In this document: positions 8,414 through 16,263 of the stretch, piece by piece
Position numbering within the stretch: position 1 is the stretch's first letter
Layout of the letters: every line of letters begins with the position of its first letter
DNA from: Oenococcus sp. UCMA 16435
Lineage (GTDB): Bacteria > Bacillota > Bacilli > Lactobacillales > Lactobacillaceae
Assembly (NCBI GenBank): GCA_004010835.2
Contig: CP030868.2
Coordinates: 372,001-436,000, forward strand
Reading direction: 5' to 3'
DNA length: 64,000 nt
Notes under the pieces: model-generated
What the model was told of the DNA's origin: nothing
Databases searched by the model: none
The model's input: the letters and a program-made list of their open reading frames with translations, nothing else
Made by a program: the position numbers and the translations under genes

Positions 8414-8430
8414 TGGTATACAATAAAATT
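8414..8430 (+). promoter_or_regulatory. Extended -10 box at the start of def (short or no leader)
   Basis: TGG TATACA at 8414-8422 forms an extended -10. The predicted start of transcription falls at 8429-8431, on or next to ATG 8431. No ribosome-binding site is visible. Confidence 0.45.
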
Positions 8431-8997
8431 ATGATACTAATGGAAGATATTACACGTGATGGTAATCCGGTTTTGCGTGCAAAAGCAAAACCGGTTACTT
8501 TTCCGCTTGATTTGGAAATTAAGAAGCTCGGTCATCGAATGCTCGAATTCCTCGAAGTTTCTCAAGATAAAGAAAAAAATGAAACTTATCACTTACGCCC
8601 AGGTGTTGGCTTAGCCGGGCCACAGGTTAATAAGTCTTTACAGATGACAGCTTTATTAATCCCGTCTTTAAATCCTGAAGAAGACTCAAAACCATATTTT
8701 CGCGGAATCGTTTATAACCCGAAAATTACCCGTGAATCAATGAAACGAGCAGCACTAGAAGCTGGAGAGGGATGTTTATCAAAAGACGAAGATACCCCCG
8801 GAATTGTCCTCAGAGCCGACAAAATTACCGTTGACTATGATGATGAAAACGGACAGAACCATTCGATTAGATTAAAAGATTATCCAGCAATTGTTTTCCA
8901 GCATGAAATCGATCACTTGAAAGGGATTATGTATTACGATCACATCAATGAATTTGATCCTTGGACAGTCTCCGATGATGTTGTTTTAATTAAGTAA
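8431..8997 (+). CDS. def: Peptide deformylase
   Basis: The protein has 188 residues from ATG 8431 (MILMEDITRDG); ATG 8440 is an equally possible start. All three deformylase motifs are present: GVGLAGPQ (motif 1), EGCLS with the metal-binding Cys (motif 2) and HEIDH with the metal-binding His pair (motif 3). The insert between motifs 1 and 2 is of the Gram-positive class II type. It removes the formyl group from nascent proteins and is the counterpart of fmt at 23943. There is no Shine-Dalgarno, and an extended -10 lies just ahead. Confidence 0.93.
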   Translation: MILMEDITRDGNPVLRAKAKPVTFPLDLEIKKLGHRMLEFLEVSQDKEKNETYHLRPGVGLAGPQVNKSLQMTALLIPSLNPEEDSKPYFRGIVYNPKITRESMKRAALEAGEGCLSKDEDTPGIVLRADKITVDYDDENGQNHSIRLKDYPAIVFQHEIDHLKGIMYYDHINEFDPWTVSDDVVLIK

Positions 8998-9010
8998 TTT
9001 ATTAGCAAAT

Positions 9011-9044
9011 AAAAAACGGGTTCCACTTGGAAACCCGTTTTTTT
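9011..9044. terminator. Bidirectional terminator between def and the P60 gene
   Basis: AAAACGGGTT pairs with AACCCGTTTT; A and T runs flank the stem, serving both converging genes. Confidence 0.88.
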
Positions 9045-9061
9045 ATAGTTAAAATATTAAA

Positions 9062-10282
9062 TTACTTAATAACCGTGCCAGCAAAGCTCGGCATAAAGTA
9101 CGAAGAAATTGTCTCAACCTCGACATTCATACCTGGTTCCGGTGCAGCTACATATTGATTATTTCCAATGTAGATGGCAACGTGGTAGGTTGCTCCTGCA
9201 TTGCCCCAGAACAAGAGATCGCCAGGTTTTGCCTGAGATACAGAATGCTTTGAAACATAACTTTCTTGAGAAACTGTGTAATGAGGCAAAGTAATTCCCG
9301 CAGCATGTTGGAAAACATACGATACTAATCCGGAACAATCAAATCCAGCAGTTGTGCTTCCACCCCAAACGTAAGGAATATTTTCTTTGGATAACTGAAG
9401 CGCTAAATTAACAACAGCCTGAGCAGTCGAAGTCGAACTACTAGAAGAACTAGTCGTAACATTAGTTTTACTTAAAGCAGCTGTAACTGCGGCTTTAGCG
9501 GCAACCGAACTAGTGGCAGAAGCAGCTGAACTAGCCGAAGCTGAAGAAGCAACTGAACTTGGTACAGCTGAACTTGCAACAGAAGAAGTCGAACTAGTAA
9601 CAGAAGCAACTGAAGAAACAGCAGAAGAAGAGCTGGCAATGGAAGCGCTAGAAGAAACTGAACTTGGTACAGCTGAACTTGCAACAGAAGAAGTCGAACT
9701 AGTAACAGAAGCAACAGCAGAAGAAGAGCTGGCAATGGAAGCGCTAGAAGAAACTGAACTGGTAGCGGCCGAAGATGCTGTAGCTGTACTAGTTGGGATT
9801 TGAATTATTTGACCAATCTGAATTAAACTCTTGCCACCGTTGTTTGCAACCAACTCATTTACATCGGCACCAGTTTTCTGGGCAATTGACCAAAGCGAAT
9901 CGCCTGCCTGAACCGTATAACTCGTATCCGAAACAGTCTCACTGCTGCTTGCAACAGAAGTGGAATTTGAAGCTTGGCTAGCCGAAGATGTTGAAGAAGA
10001 AGCTGCACTACTTTCAGCCGTCTTTTGGGCCGGAGTTGACGCTGCATCATCATCAGGAAGTACCAATGTATCTCCTGCAACAATCAAATTTGGATCAGAA
10101 ATTTTGTTTTCCGATGCCAAGGCATTAACAGAAGTATTATTATCGTTGGCTAAGCTCCACAATGTATCACCGCTCTTAATCGTATACGATTTAGCCTGAG
10201 CTGTTACCGCAGCTGTTCCGGTGACACCCAATGCAGAAATCGCCGTAATCAATGCTTTTGATTTTAAAGAAGATTTTTTCAT
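9062..10282 (-). CDS. Secreted LysM / NlpC-P60 peptidoglycan endopeptidase
   Basis: The protein has 406 residues. ATG 10282 is preferred to the GTG two codons earlier because that GTG is part of the GAGGTGG ribosome-binding site. A signal peptide is followed by two LysM domains (residues ~33-77, YTIKSGDTLWSLA; and ~123-166, YTVQAGDSLWSIA), then a Ser/Ala/Val-rich linker (~168-290) and a C-terminal NlpC/P60 domain (~292-405). Catalytic Cys is in FDCSGLVSY and the His is in TYHVAIYIG. It cleaves peptide stems of peptidoglycan at the cell surface. The linker contains a tandem repeat. Confidence 0.93.
   Translation of the reverse strand: MKKSSLKSKALITAISALGVTGTAAVTAQAKSYTIKSGDTLWSLANDNNTSVNALASENKISDPNLIVAGDTLVLPDDDAASTPAQKTAESSAASSSTSSASQASNSTSVASSSETVSDTSYTVQAGDSLWSIAQKTGADVNELVANNGGKSLIQIGQIIQIPTSTATASSAATSSVSSSASIASSSSAVASVTSSTSSVASSAVPSSVSSSASIASSSSAVSSVASVTSSTSSVASSAVPSSVASSASASSAASATSSVAAKAAVTAALSKTNVTTSSSSSSTSTAQAVVNLALQLSKENIPYVWGGSTTAGFDCSGLVSYVFQHAAGITLPHYTVSQESYVSKHSVSQAKPGDLLFWGNAGATYHVAIYIGNNQYVAAPEPGMNVEVETISSYFMPSFAGTVIK
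9551..9751. repeat. Two tandem copies of a ~100-bp unit in the P60 linker
   Basis: Unit 1 (9551-9655, 105 bp) and unit 2 (9656-9751, 96 bp) are nearly identical except for a 9-bp in-frame deletion in the second. They encode Ser/Ala-rich linker, so copy number can change without frameshift. Confidence 0.85.
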
Positions 10283-10364
10283 TTCCACCTCGTACGCTTA
10301 CTAATTTTAGACGCTTTGACAGCGTTTTGGGTTGCAACGAGATTACAATTTTTCTCTCATTATC

Positions 10365-10382
10365 CTCAAACATATGTTTGAG
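10365..10382. promoter_or_regulatory. 18-bp perfect palindrome upstream of the P60 gene
   Basis: CTCAAACATATGTTTGAG lies about 85 bp before the start. On the minus strand GATAAT follows at once as a possible -10 box, which would put the palindrome in the promoter spacer, as expected of an operator. The regulator is unknown. Confidence 0.45.
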
Positions 10383-10462
10383 CTTTTTAAAAAATTATTC
10401 ATTTTTTGCGAACACATGGTTGAAAAAAATTGAGTTGTATATTACAAATTTACATTTTATTA

Positions 10463-10496
10463 AAAAAGCACTACTTTAATAAAAAATAGCGCTTTA
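10463..10496 (-). terminator. Terminator of the YitT-tautomerase unit
   Basis: On the minus strand AAAGCGCTA pairs with TAGTGCTTT (one wobble) around an A/T loop, followed by a T run, just after the tautomerase stop. Confidence 0.65.
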
Positions 10497-10501
10497 TGTA
10501 T

Positions 10502-10518
10502 ATTACAAAAATATTACA
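10502..10518 (-). promoter_or_regulatory. WalR (YycF)-box-like sequence
   Basis: On the minus strand TGTAAT, five bases, TGTAAT matches the WalR consensus TGTWAH-N5-TGTWAH. WalR controls wall hydrolases such as the P60 gene downstream, but the site is about 220 bp from that start and a terminator lies between, so its role is doubtful. Confidence 0.25.
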
Positions 10519-10699
10519 TATCAGACTTCAGGACACCGCCTAAAGCATAATGATTTGCTTCAAATTCACGAATTACTATGTGAACCGCTTCGGGCTTGGC
10601 CTTGGCATCTTCAACCATTACAGTGGTAATATCTTTCACAATTTGTTTAATCTGCTCATGCGAACGTCCTTTTAACATATCAATTTGAATTTCCGGCAT
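10514..10699 (-). CDS. 4-oxalocrotonate tautomerase-like protein
   Basis: The protein has 61 residues. ATG 10699 is followed by Pro (MPEIQIDMLKGRS), the catalytic N-terminal proline of the tautomerase superfamily after Met removal. The usual second half (VKDITTVMVEDAKAKPEAV, then IREF) is present. It is a small hexamer-forming enzyme type of uncertain substrate in lactic acid bacteria. The start overlaps the end of the YitT gene by 20 bp, with AAAGG ahead of the ATG, so the two are co-translated. Confidence 0.85.
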   Translation of the reverse strand: MPEIQIDMLKGRSHEQIKQIVKDITTVMVEDAKAKPEAVHIVIREFEANHYALGGVLKSDM

Positions 10700-11603
10700 C
10701 AACTTTTACCTTTCCCTTTTTAATGTCAGCTTGGCGGTCAGGATCAAGCCATAAACCACTAACTGAAACAGTACTTAATATATCAATAAAAGCATGTGGA
10801 TCAATTTCACGAACGATGTTTTCCATCTCGTAAAGCTCAACACGGTTAATCACCATGAACAATGTCGAAGATTTATGCCGGGAAAAAGCTCCAGTTGACG
10901 GAAGAATCGTAATTCCTCGAACTAATTCATTCTGAAGCGCTTTAACCAGCGGACCAGCATTTTCAGTCACAATCAAGGTGGTTAATTTTCGTTGACCGGT
11001 ATAAATTGCATCTATAACCTGGCCTGTAGCAAAAATGCCGATTAAAGTATATAAAGCATTCGGCCAGCCAATAAAAATACCGGCAATCAAAACAATTGAA
11101 GCATTAATTGTATTACTAATAACACCGACAGATCGTCCGGTCTTTTTTTGGACAATCATTGCGATAATATCCATTCCGCCAGTAGAGAGGCCAAAACGCA
11201 TCGACAAACCAGTCGCCAAACCCATTAACACGCCGGAAAAAAGAGAAGCAAGCAAAACACTTTTGGCGATATTGATAACGGGAAAATAGACAATAAACAA
11301 AGACGTTAGAACAGAATTGGCCGTGCTTAAAATTGTGAAACGCGAACCAACCATTTTCCACCCAAAAAAACCAATTACAACGCTTGTCAGCAGTATAAAA
11401 ATACCGGTATTTATTTGAAAACCAAATAAATGTTTGCTCGCTATTGAAAGCAACTGCGAGATTCCGTTAAAACCACCGGTAAAAATATGATTTGGATTCA
11501 AAAACATATTCATAGCAATTACTTCTAATAAAGCCGTAAAAATTAGAATAAATAATTGGACCACTAATTGTGGAATTGAATTTTGAATTTTTTTAATTGT
11601 CAT
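10680..11603 (-). CDS. YitT-family membrane protein (DUF161 + DUF2179)
   Basis: The protein has 307 residues. Residues ~12-210 carry five to six membrane helices with the family signature (GGFNGISQLL near residue 45; FGLSTGGMDIIA near 137). The C-terminal soluble DUF2179 domain (~220-290) ends with IVREIDPHAFIDIL. Function is unknown; members are proposed transporters. A relative lies at 31899-32780. It shares a transcript with the tautomerase. Confidence 0.88.
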   Translation of the reverse strand: MTIKKIQNSIPQLVVQLFILIFTALLEVIAMNMFLNPNHIFTGGFNGISQLLSIASKHLFGFQINTGIFILLTSVVIGFFGWKMVGSRFTILSTANSVLTSLFIVYFPVINIAKSVLLASLFSGVLMGLATGLSMRFGLSTGGMDIIAMIVQKKTGRSVGVISNTINASIVLIAGIFIGWPNALYTLIGIFATGQVIDAIYTGQRKLTTLIVTENAGPLVKALQNELVRGITILPSTGAFSRHKSSTLFMVINRVELYEMENIVREIDPHAFIDILSTVSVSGLWLDPDRQADIKKGKVKVDAGNSN

Positions 11604-11616
11604 TATTTATTTTCCG

Positions 11617-11648
11617 AGAAAAAAACGGACCGTTGAATCAGTCCGTTT
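11617..11648 (-). terminator. Terminator after rplS
   Basis: AAACGGAC / GTCCGTTT with a 10-nt loop is followed in the minus direction by a run of seven T. Confidence 0.88.
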
Positions 11649-11654
11649 CTAAAA

Positions 11655-12041
11655 TCACTTTGTTTGAGCTTTCTTATTAGTCGCCTTGGTATTAAGACTT
11701 TCCTTGATACGAGCAGCCTTACCACGAAGTGCACGCAAGTAATACAACTTAGCGCGACGCACATGGCCATGACGAGTAACTTCGATTTTGTCAACCCGTG
11801 GTGAATTTAGAGGGAATGTACGTTCAACACCAACACCGGAAGAAACTTTTCTGACGGTGTAACTAGCTGATATGCCAAAACCCTTGCGTTTAACAACTAC
11901 GCCTTCAAATAACTGGACACGTTCGCGTTCACCCTCAACGATTCGAGCATAAACTCTAACATTGTCTCCCGGACGGAAATCAGGAATGTCTGACCGTAAT
12001 TGTGATTGCGTCAATTTTTCTAGTACTTGATTCTGTTTCAT
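11655..12041 (-). CDS. rplS: 50S ribosomal protein L19
   Basis: The protein has 128 residues. The L19 core is complete ([50 protein letters not shown]), with a basic C-terminal tail slightly longer than usual. GGGAG precedes the ATG. It lies 99 bp after trmD and ends the rpsP-ogt-rimM-trmD-rplS group. A TTGACA on the minus strand in that gap suggests it also has a promoter of its own. Confidence 0.97.
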   Translation of the reverse strand: MKQNQVLEKLTQSQLRSDIPDFRPGDNVRVYARIVEGERERVQLFEGVVVKRKGFGISASYTVRKVSSGVGVERTFPLNSPRVDKIEVTRHGHVRRAKLYYLRALRGKAARIKESLNTKATNKKAQTK

Positions 12042-12139
12042 TTTATACTCCCAACGAAAACATTGATATTAAATACCTTGGTACAACAGCGCAATGTCAA
12101 TAATTGGCAAAAAATAGCCAAAAAGTATTGTACCAGTTT

Positions 12140-12889
12140 TCACCGATCAGAATCAAGTGATTCTTCATATTTTATGTCATCAAGGAAATCAAGTTCCTCT
12201 TTATTAAAGCTTCGTTTACTTAATAAATCCGGACGCCGTAAAAAAGTTTTCCGCAAAGACTCTTTTAAACGCCATTTGCGAATTTTTTCGTGATCACCAT
12301 TGGTTAAAATTTCTGGGACCTGCATTCCACGAAAATTTGCCGGACGAGTATATTGAGGCTCTTCTAATAAACCATTTTGAAAACTATCATCCGCTGCTGA
12401 TTCGGAATTTCCTAGGACATTATCCAAAAAACGAACCGTTGCATCAATAATCACCATGGTAGCCAATTCTCCACCAGTTAAAACATAATCTCCAAGACTA
12501 ATTTCTTCATCCACTAAATTGTGAATTCGATCATCATAGCCTTCATAATGTCCGGAAATAAAAGTCAAATGACTGTAGACAGATAATTTCTTAGCAACAT
12601 GGTGGTCGAATTGCCGTCCAGCCGGATCAACGAGAATCACATGACCCTTATCACCGTTATTCTCTTTTTTGACTTCATCCATTGCATCGAAAATCGGTTG
12701 AGGCATTAAAAGCATTCCGGCCCCTCCGCCATAAACAACATCGTCAACATGCCTTTGCTTGTTAGTTGTAAATTCACGAAAATCAGTCACCTTGAAATCA
12801 ATTAAACCCTTTTCGATTGCCTTGCCAATCATCGATTGACGTAAAGGATCAAACATATCCGGGAAAATACTTAAAATATCAATCTTCAT
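12140..12889 (-). CDS. trmD: tRNA (guanine-37-N1)-methyltransferase TrmD
   Basis: The protein has 249 residues. The start is ATG 12889, preceded by GGAGGGG; an upstream in-frame extension is rejected. Family signature: [16 protein letters not shown] at the N-terminus, the trefoil-knot segments [11 protein letters not shown] and [14 protein letters not shown], and the C-terminal RPDLL. It methylates G37 of tRNAs and prevents +1 frameshifting. It overlaps the end of rimM by 11 bp. Confidence 0.96.
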   Translation of the reverse strand: MKIDILSIFPDMFDPLRQSMIGKAIEKGLIDFKVTDFREFTTNKQRHVDDVVYGGGAGMLLMPQPIFDAMDEVKKENNGDKGHVILVDPAGRQFDHHVAKKLSVYSHLTFISGHYEGYDDRIHNLVDEEISLGDYVLTGGELATMVIIDATVRFLDNVLGNSESAADDSFQNGLLEEPQYTRPANFRGMQVPEILTNGDHEKIRKWRLKESLRKTFLRRPDLLSKRSFNKEELDFLDDIKYEESLDSDR

Positions 12890-13379
12890 CGAGCCCCTCC
12901 AACAATTCAATTGTGACAGTTGACTTTTTAAGATCAACTTTTTTAACCACTTGATCAATATAGGGAATCAAAATCTCCTTGCCGTTGTTTTTTTTAATTG
13001 TCCAAACATCATTTGCGCCGGTATGAAAGGAATCAGTTACTTTACCAATCACATTCCCTTTTTCATCAATTACTTCAAGGCCGATAATTTGAGAAACAAG
13101 ATATTCCCCATTCGATAATTTGGGTTCTTTTTGTTTATCGACAAAAATATCTTCTCCCTTATATTTCTCAACTAGATTTATATTTTCATGATCTAAAAGT
13201 TTTACTAACCAAAATTGTTTAAAAGGACGGCTGGATTGGATGACTAATTTCTCTTGACCGATTAATAATTCAGAATTTTTAGCAAAACGTTGTTCGGGAA
13301 AATCAGTGTTGAAATCAATTTTTAACTCACCTGCTATTCCGTGAGTATTGATGACCTTACCAATTCGTGATTTTTTCAT
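12879..13379 (-). CDS. rimM: Ribosome maturation factor RimM
   Basis: The protein has 166 residues. The N-terminal RimM barrel begins [19 protein letters not shown], and the PRC barrel contains [17 protein letters not shown] and [15 protein letters not shown]. It assists 30S maturation through S19. It overlaps ogt upstream by 4 bp (ATGA) and trmD downstream by 11 bp, so translation is tightly coupled. Confidence 0.95.
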   Translation of the reverse strand: MKKSRIGKVINTHGIAGELKIDFNTDFPEQRFAKNSELLIGQEKLVIQSSRPFKQFWLVKLLDHENINLVEKYKGEDIFVDKQKEPKLSNGEYLVSQIIGLEVIDEKGNVIGKVTDSFHTGANDVWTIKKNNGKEILIPYIDQVVKKVDLKKSTVTIELLEGLDED

Positions 13380-13879
13380 AATTGCCTCTCCAGTTGAAGT
13401 AAAGCACGTTTAATGTTCGAGCCGTCGCGATATTGACCAATTTCCCCAGATTTAGTAATTATTCGATGACACGGAACAACTATTTCAAATGGATTTTTGC
13501 CAACGGCTGTCGCTACAGGCCGAACCGCTTTTTGATTGCCAATTTGATTTGCGAATTCGCTATAGCTGACTGGTTTCGTAATTCCTATTAATTTTTTTAA
13601 AACAAGTATCTGAAAATTTGAGAATCGCCAAAAATCCCAGTCAATAGAAACACTTGGATTGTTATTTTTTCCAGAAAAATAATCCAAAAAAGCAGCATTA
13701 ATTTCAATGTTCTCTTTCTTAACTGCTTCTGAAATTCCAGACCATTTAGAAAATTCAGAAATCGGATCATTTTTAAAAGTAGTAAAAATTAATCCTTTAT
13801 CAGAACAAAAAAACGAGAATTTCCAATCGAGAAAATTAATCGAGTTGTAATTTATTTGTTGACGATAATTTATCTTCAT
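13376..13879 (-). CDS. ogt: Methylated-DNA-protein-cysteine methyltransferase (Ogt/AGT)
   Basis: The protein has 167 residues. The DNA-binding C-terminal domain carries the acceptor PCHRI (Cys137) preceded by RPVATAVGKNPF, followed by the family YRDGSNIKRALLQLE. The N-terminal half is poorly conserved, as usual. It transfers alkyl groups from O6-alkylguanine to itself. It sits inside the rpsP-rimM-trmD-rplS cluster and overlaps rimM by 4 bp, an unusual place for a repair gene. A terminator-like hairpin precedes it. Confidence 0.92.
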   Translation of the reverse strand: MKINYRQQINYNSINFLDWKFSFFCSDKGLIFTTFKNDPISEFSKWSGISEAVKKENIEINAAFLDYFSGKNNNPSVSIDWDFWRFSNFQILVLKKLIGITKPVSYSEFANQIGNQKAVRPVATAVGKNPFEIVVPCHRIITKSGEIGQYRDGSNIKRALLQLERQL

Positions 13880-13893
13880 CTATAAAATCATAC

Positions 13894-13916
13894 AAAAAAA
13901 CCGTCAAAAATGACGG
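13894..13916 (-). terminator. Terminator or attenuator between rpsP and ogt
   Basis: CCGTCA / TGACGG with a 4-nt loop and seven T in the minus direction, directly after rpsP. It probably lowers expression of the downstream ogt-rimM-trmD genes relative to rpsP. Confidence 0.8.
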
Positions 13917-13922
13917 AAATTA

Positions 13923-14210
13923 TTATTTGCTTTCCTTTTTGGCAGCAAGCTTGGCCTCGTGAAGTTTCTTCATCAAACCAGCGTCTGAAAGAAAATTGCG
14001 AACGGTGTTAGTTGGTTGAGCACCTTTCATTAACCAACTAAAGATCTCGTCTTCATTCAACTTGATTTCGGCTGGTTTTGTAATTGTATTATAATAACCA
14101 ACCTCTTCAATGAAGCGACCATCGCGACGAGCGCGTGAATCGGCGATAACAATACGATAAAATGGACGTTTTTTAGTACCCATCAGATGTAAACGAATTT
14201 TAACTGACAT
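13923..14210 (-). CDS. rpsP: 30S ribosomal protein S16
   Basis: The protein has 95 residues and the S16 fold signature: [38 protein letters not shown] and [19 protein letters not shown] clear AGGAG lies ahead of the ATG and a near-consensus promoter 30-60 bp upstream. It is the first gene of the ribosomal/tRNA-modification cluster. Confidence 0.97.
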   Translation of the reverse strand: MSVKIRLHLMGTKKRPFYRIVIADSRARRDGRFIEEVGYYNTITKPAEIKLNEDEIFSWLMKGAQPTNTVRNFLSDAGLMKKLHEAKLAAKKESK

Positions 14211-14239
14211 ACATTTCTCCTAAAAAATATTACTGTCAT

Positions 14240-14268
14240 AATATATACTTTTTAAAAAGTCTTGTCAA
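14240..14268 (-). promoter_or_regulatory. Promoter of rpsP
   Basis: Perfect -35 TTGACA (complement of 14263-14268), 17-bp spacer, -10 TATATT (complement of 14240-14245). Predicted start is near 14233. Confidence 0.85.
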
Positions 14269-14274
14269 GTATTT

Positions 14275-15201
14275 TTACTTGACAGAGCTTTTATAGACCG
14301 TTTTTTCAAATTTTAATGCCGCTCTTTTACTTTGATATTCAATACTGTGATGAAAAAAAGGCCTTCTTTTAAATTCTTTTAAACTTGGTGCTCGATAATT
14401 TTTTATTAATTCTGATCGAAAAAGCGGATCATAATGTTTAATAGGTTCAATATCTAGATTGAAATGTCGACTGTTTTTGTGGTTCCAAGCTTTGCCTAAG
14501 CTCATTTTAGAATCATTGTAGTCGGCAAAATTATAAGAGGCTCCGTTAATCAGGCCATTATCGTTAGATCCAAGAATATAGAGAAAATTTCCTTGATAAT
14601 CCAAAATAAACTCAATGTGAAAATCAATCACTATTTTGAAATTAGGTCTGGACATCCGAAAAGTCTTCTGATCAACTAATTTTTTTAAAGAGATTTTTTC
14701 GTGCAAACGAGCACTTTCAACCGCCCAATATAAATTCTTTTTATTTTCAGCCAATAAATTAGAATTAAATTTTTTTGTCTCCGAAAATGAACTTAGATAA
14801 GCAGCCAATTTTTGAGAATCGCTGGCTTTTTGTTCTTGCTGTTTTGACCAATTCCTAACATAAGAAACCATCTGTGCATCAATTAAATACCTGAATTGAT
14901 GCGTTCTCTTGGCCAAATCGATTTCACTTTCGGATAAACTTTGATCAACGAGTCCCTGAGGAAAAGCTATTTGGATTAAACGAGCAAAGTCTCGCCAAAA
15001 GAGGTTTCTTGGCGACAAATCACGAGAAAAAATATCTGCGATTTTTAAATTACGAATATCTTGTCCAGAATTAAAATCAGCGATTTTAAAAATCCATTCT
15101 AGGACCTTTTCAGCTGATTTTTGATCGGAAGAATTTAAAGAAGACCATATTTCAAAAAATTTCGTATCACCGATTTTAAAATTGAATTCCATATTATTCA
15201 T
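14275..15201 (-). CDS. DUF3114-like protein of unknown function
   Basis: The protein has 308 residues, soluble, with no signal peptide. The C-terminal half carries FKIVIDFHIEFILDYQGNFL, then GLINGASYNFADYN and the pattern HFNLDIEPIKHYDPLF, resembling DUF3114-type proteins of lactic acid bacteria as I recall them. Function unknown. TATAAT lies 5 nt before the first ATG without a ribosome-binding site, so the message may be leaderless; an internal ATG three codons later is possible. It is divergent from comC with only 30 bp between, so the two may share control. Confidence 0.5.
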   Translation of the reverse strand: MNNMEFNFKIGDTKFFEIWSSLNSSDQKSAEKVLEWIFKIADFNSGQDIRNLKIADIFSRDLSPRNLFWRDFARLIQIAFPQGLVDQSLSESEIDLAKRTHQFRYLIDAQMVSYVRNWSKQQEQKASDSQKLAAYLSSFSETKKFNSNLLAENKKNLYWAVESARLHEKISLKKLVDQKTFRMSRPNFKIVIDFHIEFILDYQGNFLYILGSNDNGLINGASYNFADYNDSKMSLGKAWNHKNSRHFNLDIEPIKHYDPLFRSELIKNYRAPSLKEFKRRPFFHHSIEYQSKRAALKFEKTVYKSSVK

Positions 15202-15231
15202 AACTAATTATAAAAATACGTATTAAAAAAT

Positions 15232-15873
15232 GTGGAATTTATTTATTTTATTTTGGGAAGTTGTTCGGCTTCTTTTGTCATTTGCTTGGCATATCGAATT
15301 AATCGTCAAAAGAATTTGGGAGGTTTATCCTGCTGTGATTATTGTGGCAGAAGACTTTCATTGATTTCTTTAATTCCAATTATTGGGTGGCTGGCATGCC
15401 TGGGCAAATGTCGGTATTGTAAAAAATTAATTTCGATTTATTACCCTTTAATAGAGTTTTTATTAGCTATCTGTTTTGTGAATTCAAAAGATAATTATCA
15501 TTTTTTAGTTATTTATTGTTTGCTTTTATTTCTTAGTTGCGAAGATATTTACGATCATACAAGTCACGCTTTCATTCTGTATCCGGTTATATCTTTTGAA
15601 TTTATCATAAACTTTCTAAGTGAGAAAACACTCGGTTTACTGATATTAACGGCACTGCTACTGTTTTTTATATATTATAGAAAATCATTAGGAAATGGTG
15701 ATATGCCGGTAATTTTGCTAATGTATTTAACCCTACCAGTACTTCAATTCAGCGTAGCAATCTTAATCTCCAGCTGTCTGACAATCTTGGCCTTTTTGTT
15801 TTGCAAAAAGAAAAGTCTTGCTTTCATCCCATTTTTAGCAATAGGTTTTTTACTTTTAACATTATTTGTATAA
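15232..15873 (+). CDS. comC: Prepilin peptidase (type 4 leader peptidase)
   Basis: The protein has 213 residues and about six to seven membrane helices. The cytoplasmic zinc-type loop has two pairs, CDYC and CRYC (residues ~35-63). The two catalytic aspartates are in SCEDIYD and GNGDMP. It cleaves and methylates the ComG-type pseudopilins needed for DNA uptake. The GTG at 15232 is the only start that keeps the frame; the overlapping ATG at 15230 leads to a wrong frame. ATACGTAT just upstream resembles a competence-sigma (ComX) box, which is speculative. Confidence 0.85.
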   Translation: MEFIYFILGSCSASFVICLAYRINRQKNLGGLSCCDYCGRRLSLISLIPIIGWLACLGKCRYCKKLISIYYPLIEFLLAICFVNSKDNYHFLVIYCLLLFLSCEDIYDHTSHAFILYPVISFEFIINFLSEKTLGLLILTALLLFFIYYRKSLGNGDMPVILLMYLTLPVLQFSVAILISSCLTILAFLFCKKKSLAFIPFLAIGFLLLTLFV

Positions 15874-15885
15874 TGCAATTAGTTT

Positions 15886-16263
15886 TTAAACTAAATCACA
15901 ACGCCAAATACTATCAAGGGAAAAATTTTTCTTTGCGATGATAATACCTTTTTGATCATAACCTTCAACAGACCCAACAATCGTTTCTGCAATTCCGTGT
16001 TCTCGATTTTCATCAGCTAATTGAATTTCGACTTCTCGATTATTTGAGAAAGCTTTAAAAAGTATTTCCGAAATTTGCTGAAAATTCATTTGTTTTTTTA
16101 AATATCGAGATTGTTTTTCAGCTCTATAATTAGCCGTTTTTTCGATAACCCTAGTATGATCCGACAAATAAAAGCCTCCCCATTTCAACATGCCTCGATC
16201 TTGAAAGCAGCGAATAAAACGATCACGAATTTTGGGATCGTAATTTGGATATTTACTATTCAT
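15886..16263 (-). CDS. YolD-like protein
   Basis: The protein has 125 residues from ATG 16263, which has GGAGGAAA upstream. It has the YolD-family form: DRGMLKWGGFYLSDHT in the first third and a C-terminal beta-rich region. YolD-like proteins are partners of Y-family polymerases in many Firmicutes. It overlaps the polymerase gene by 8 bp and belongs to the same SOS unit. Confidence 0.82.
   Translation of the reverse strand: MNSKYPNYDPKIRDRFIRCFQDRGMLKWGGFYLSDHTRVIEKTANYRAEKQSRYLKKQMNFQQISEILFKAFSNNREVEIQLADENREHGIAETIVGSVEGYDQKGIIIAKKNFSLDSIWRCDLV

Noticed and set aside
9513..9803. Open frame of 96 residues rich in Glu and Ala on the + strand
   Set aside because: It is the antisense of the Ser-rich linker of the P60 gene; the pattern comes from repeated Ser/Ala codons and there is no ribosome-binding site.
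11603..11794. 63-residue frame overlapping rplS
   Set aside because: It overlaps the strongly supported L19 gene in another frame and spans its terminator.
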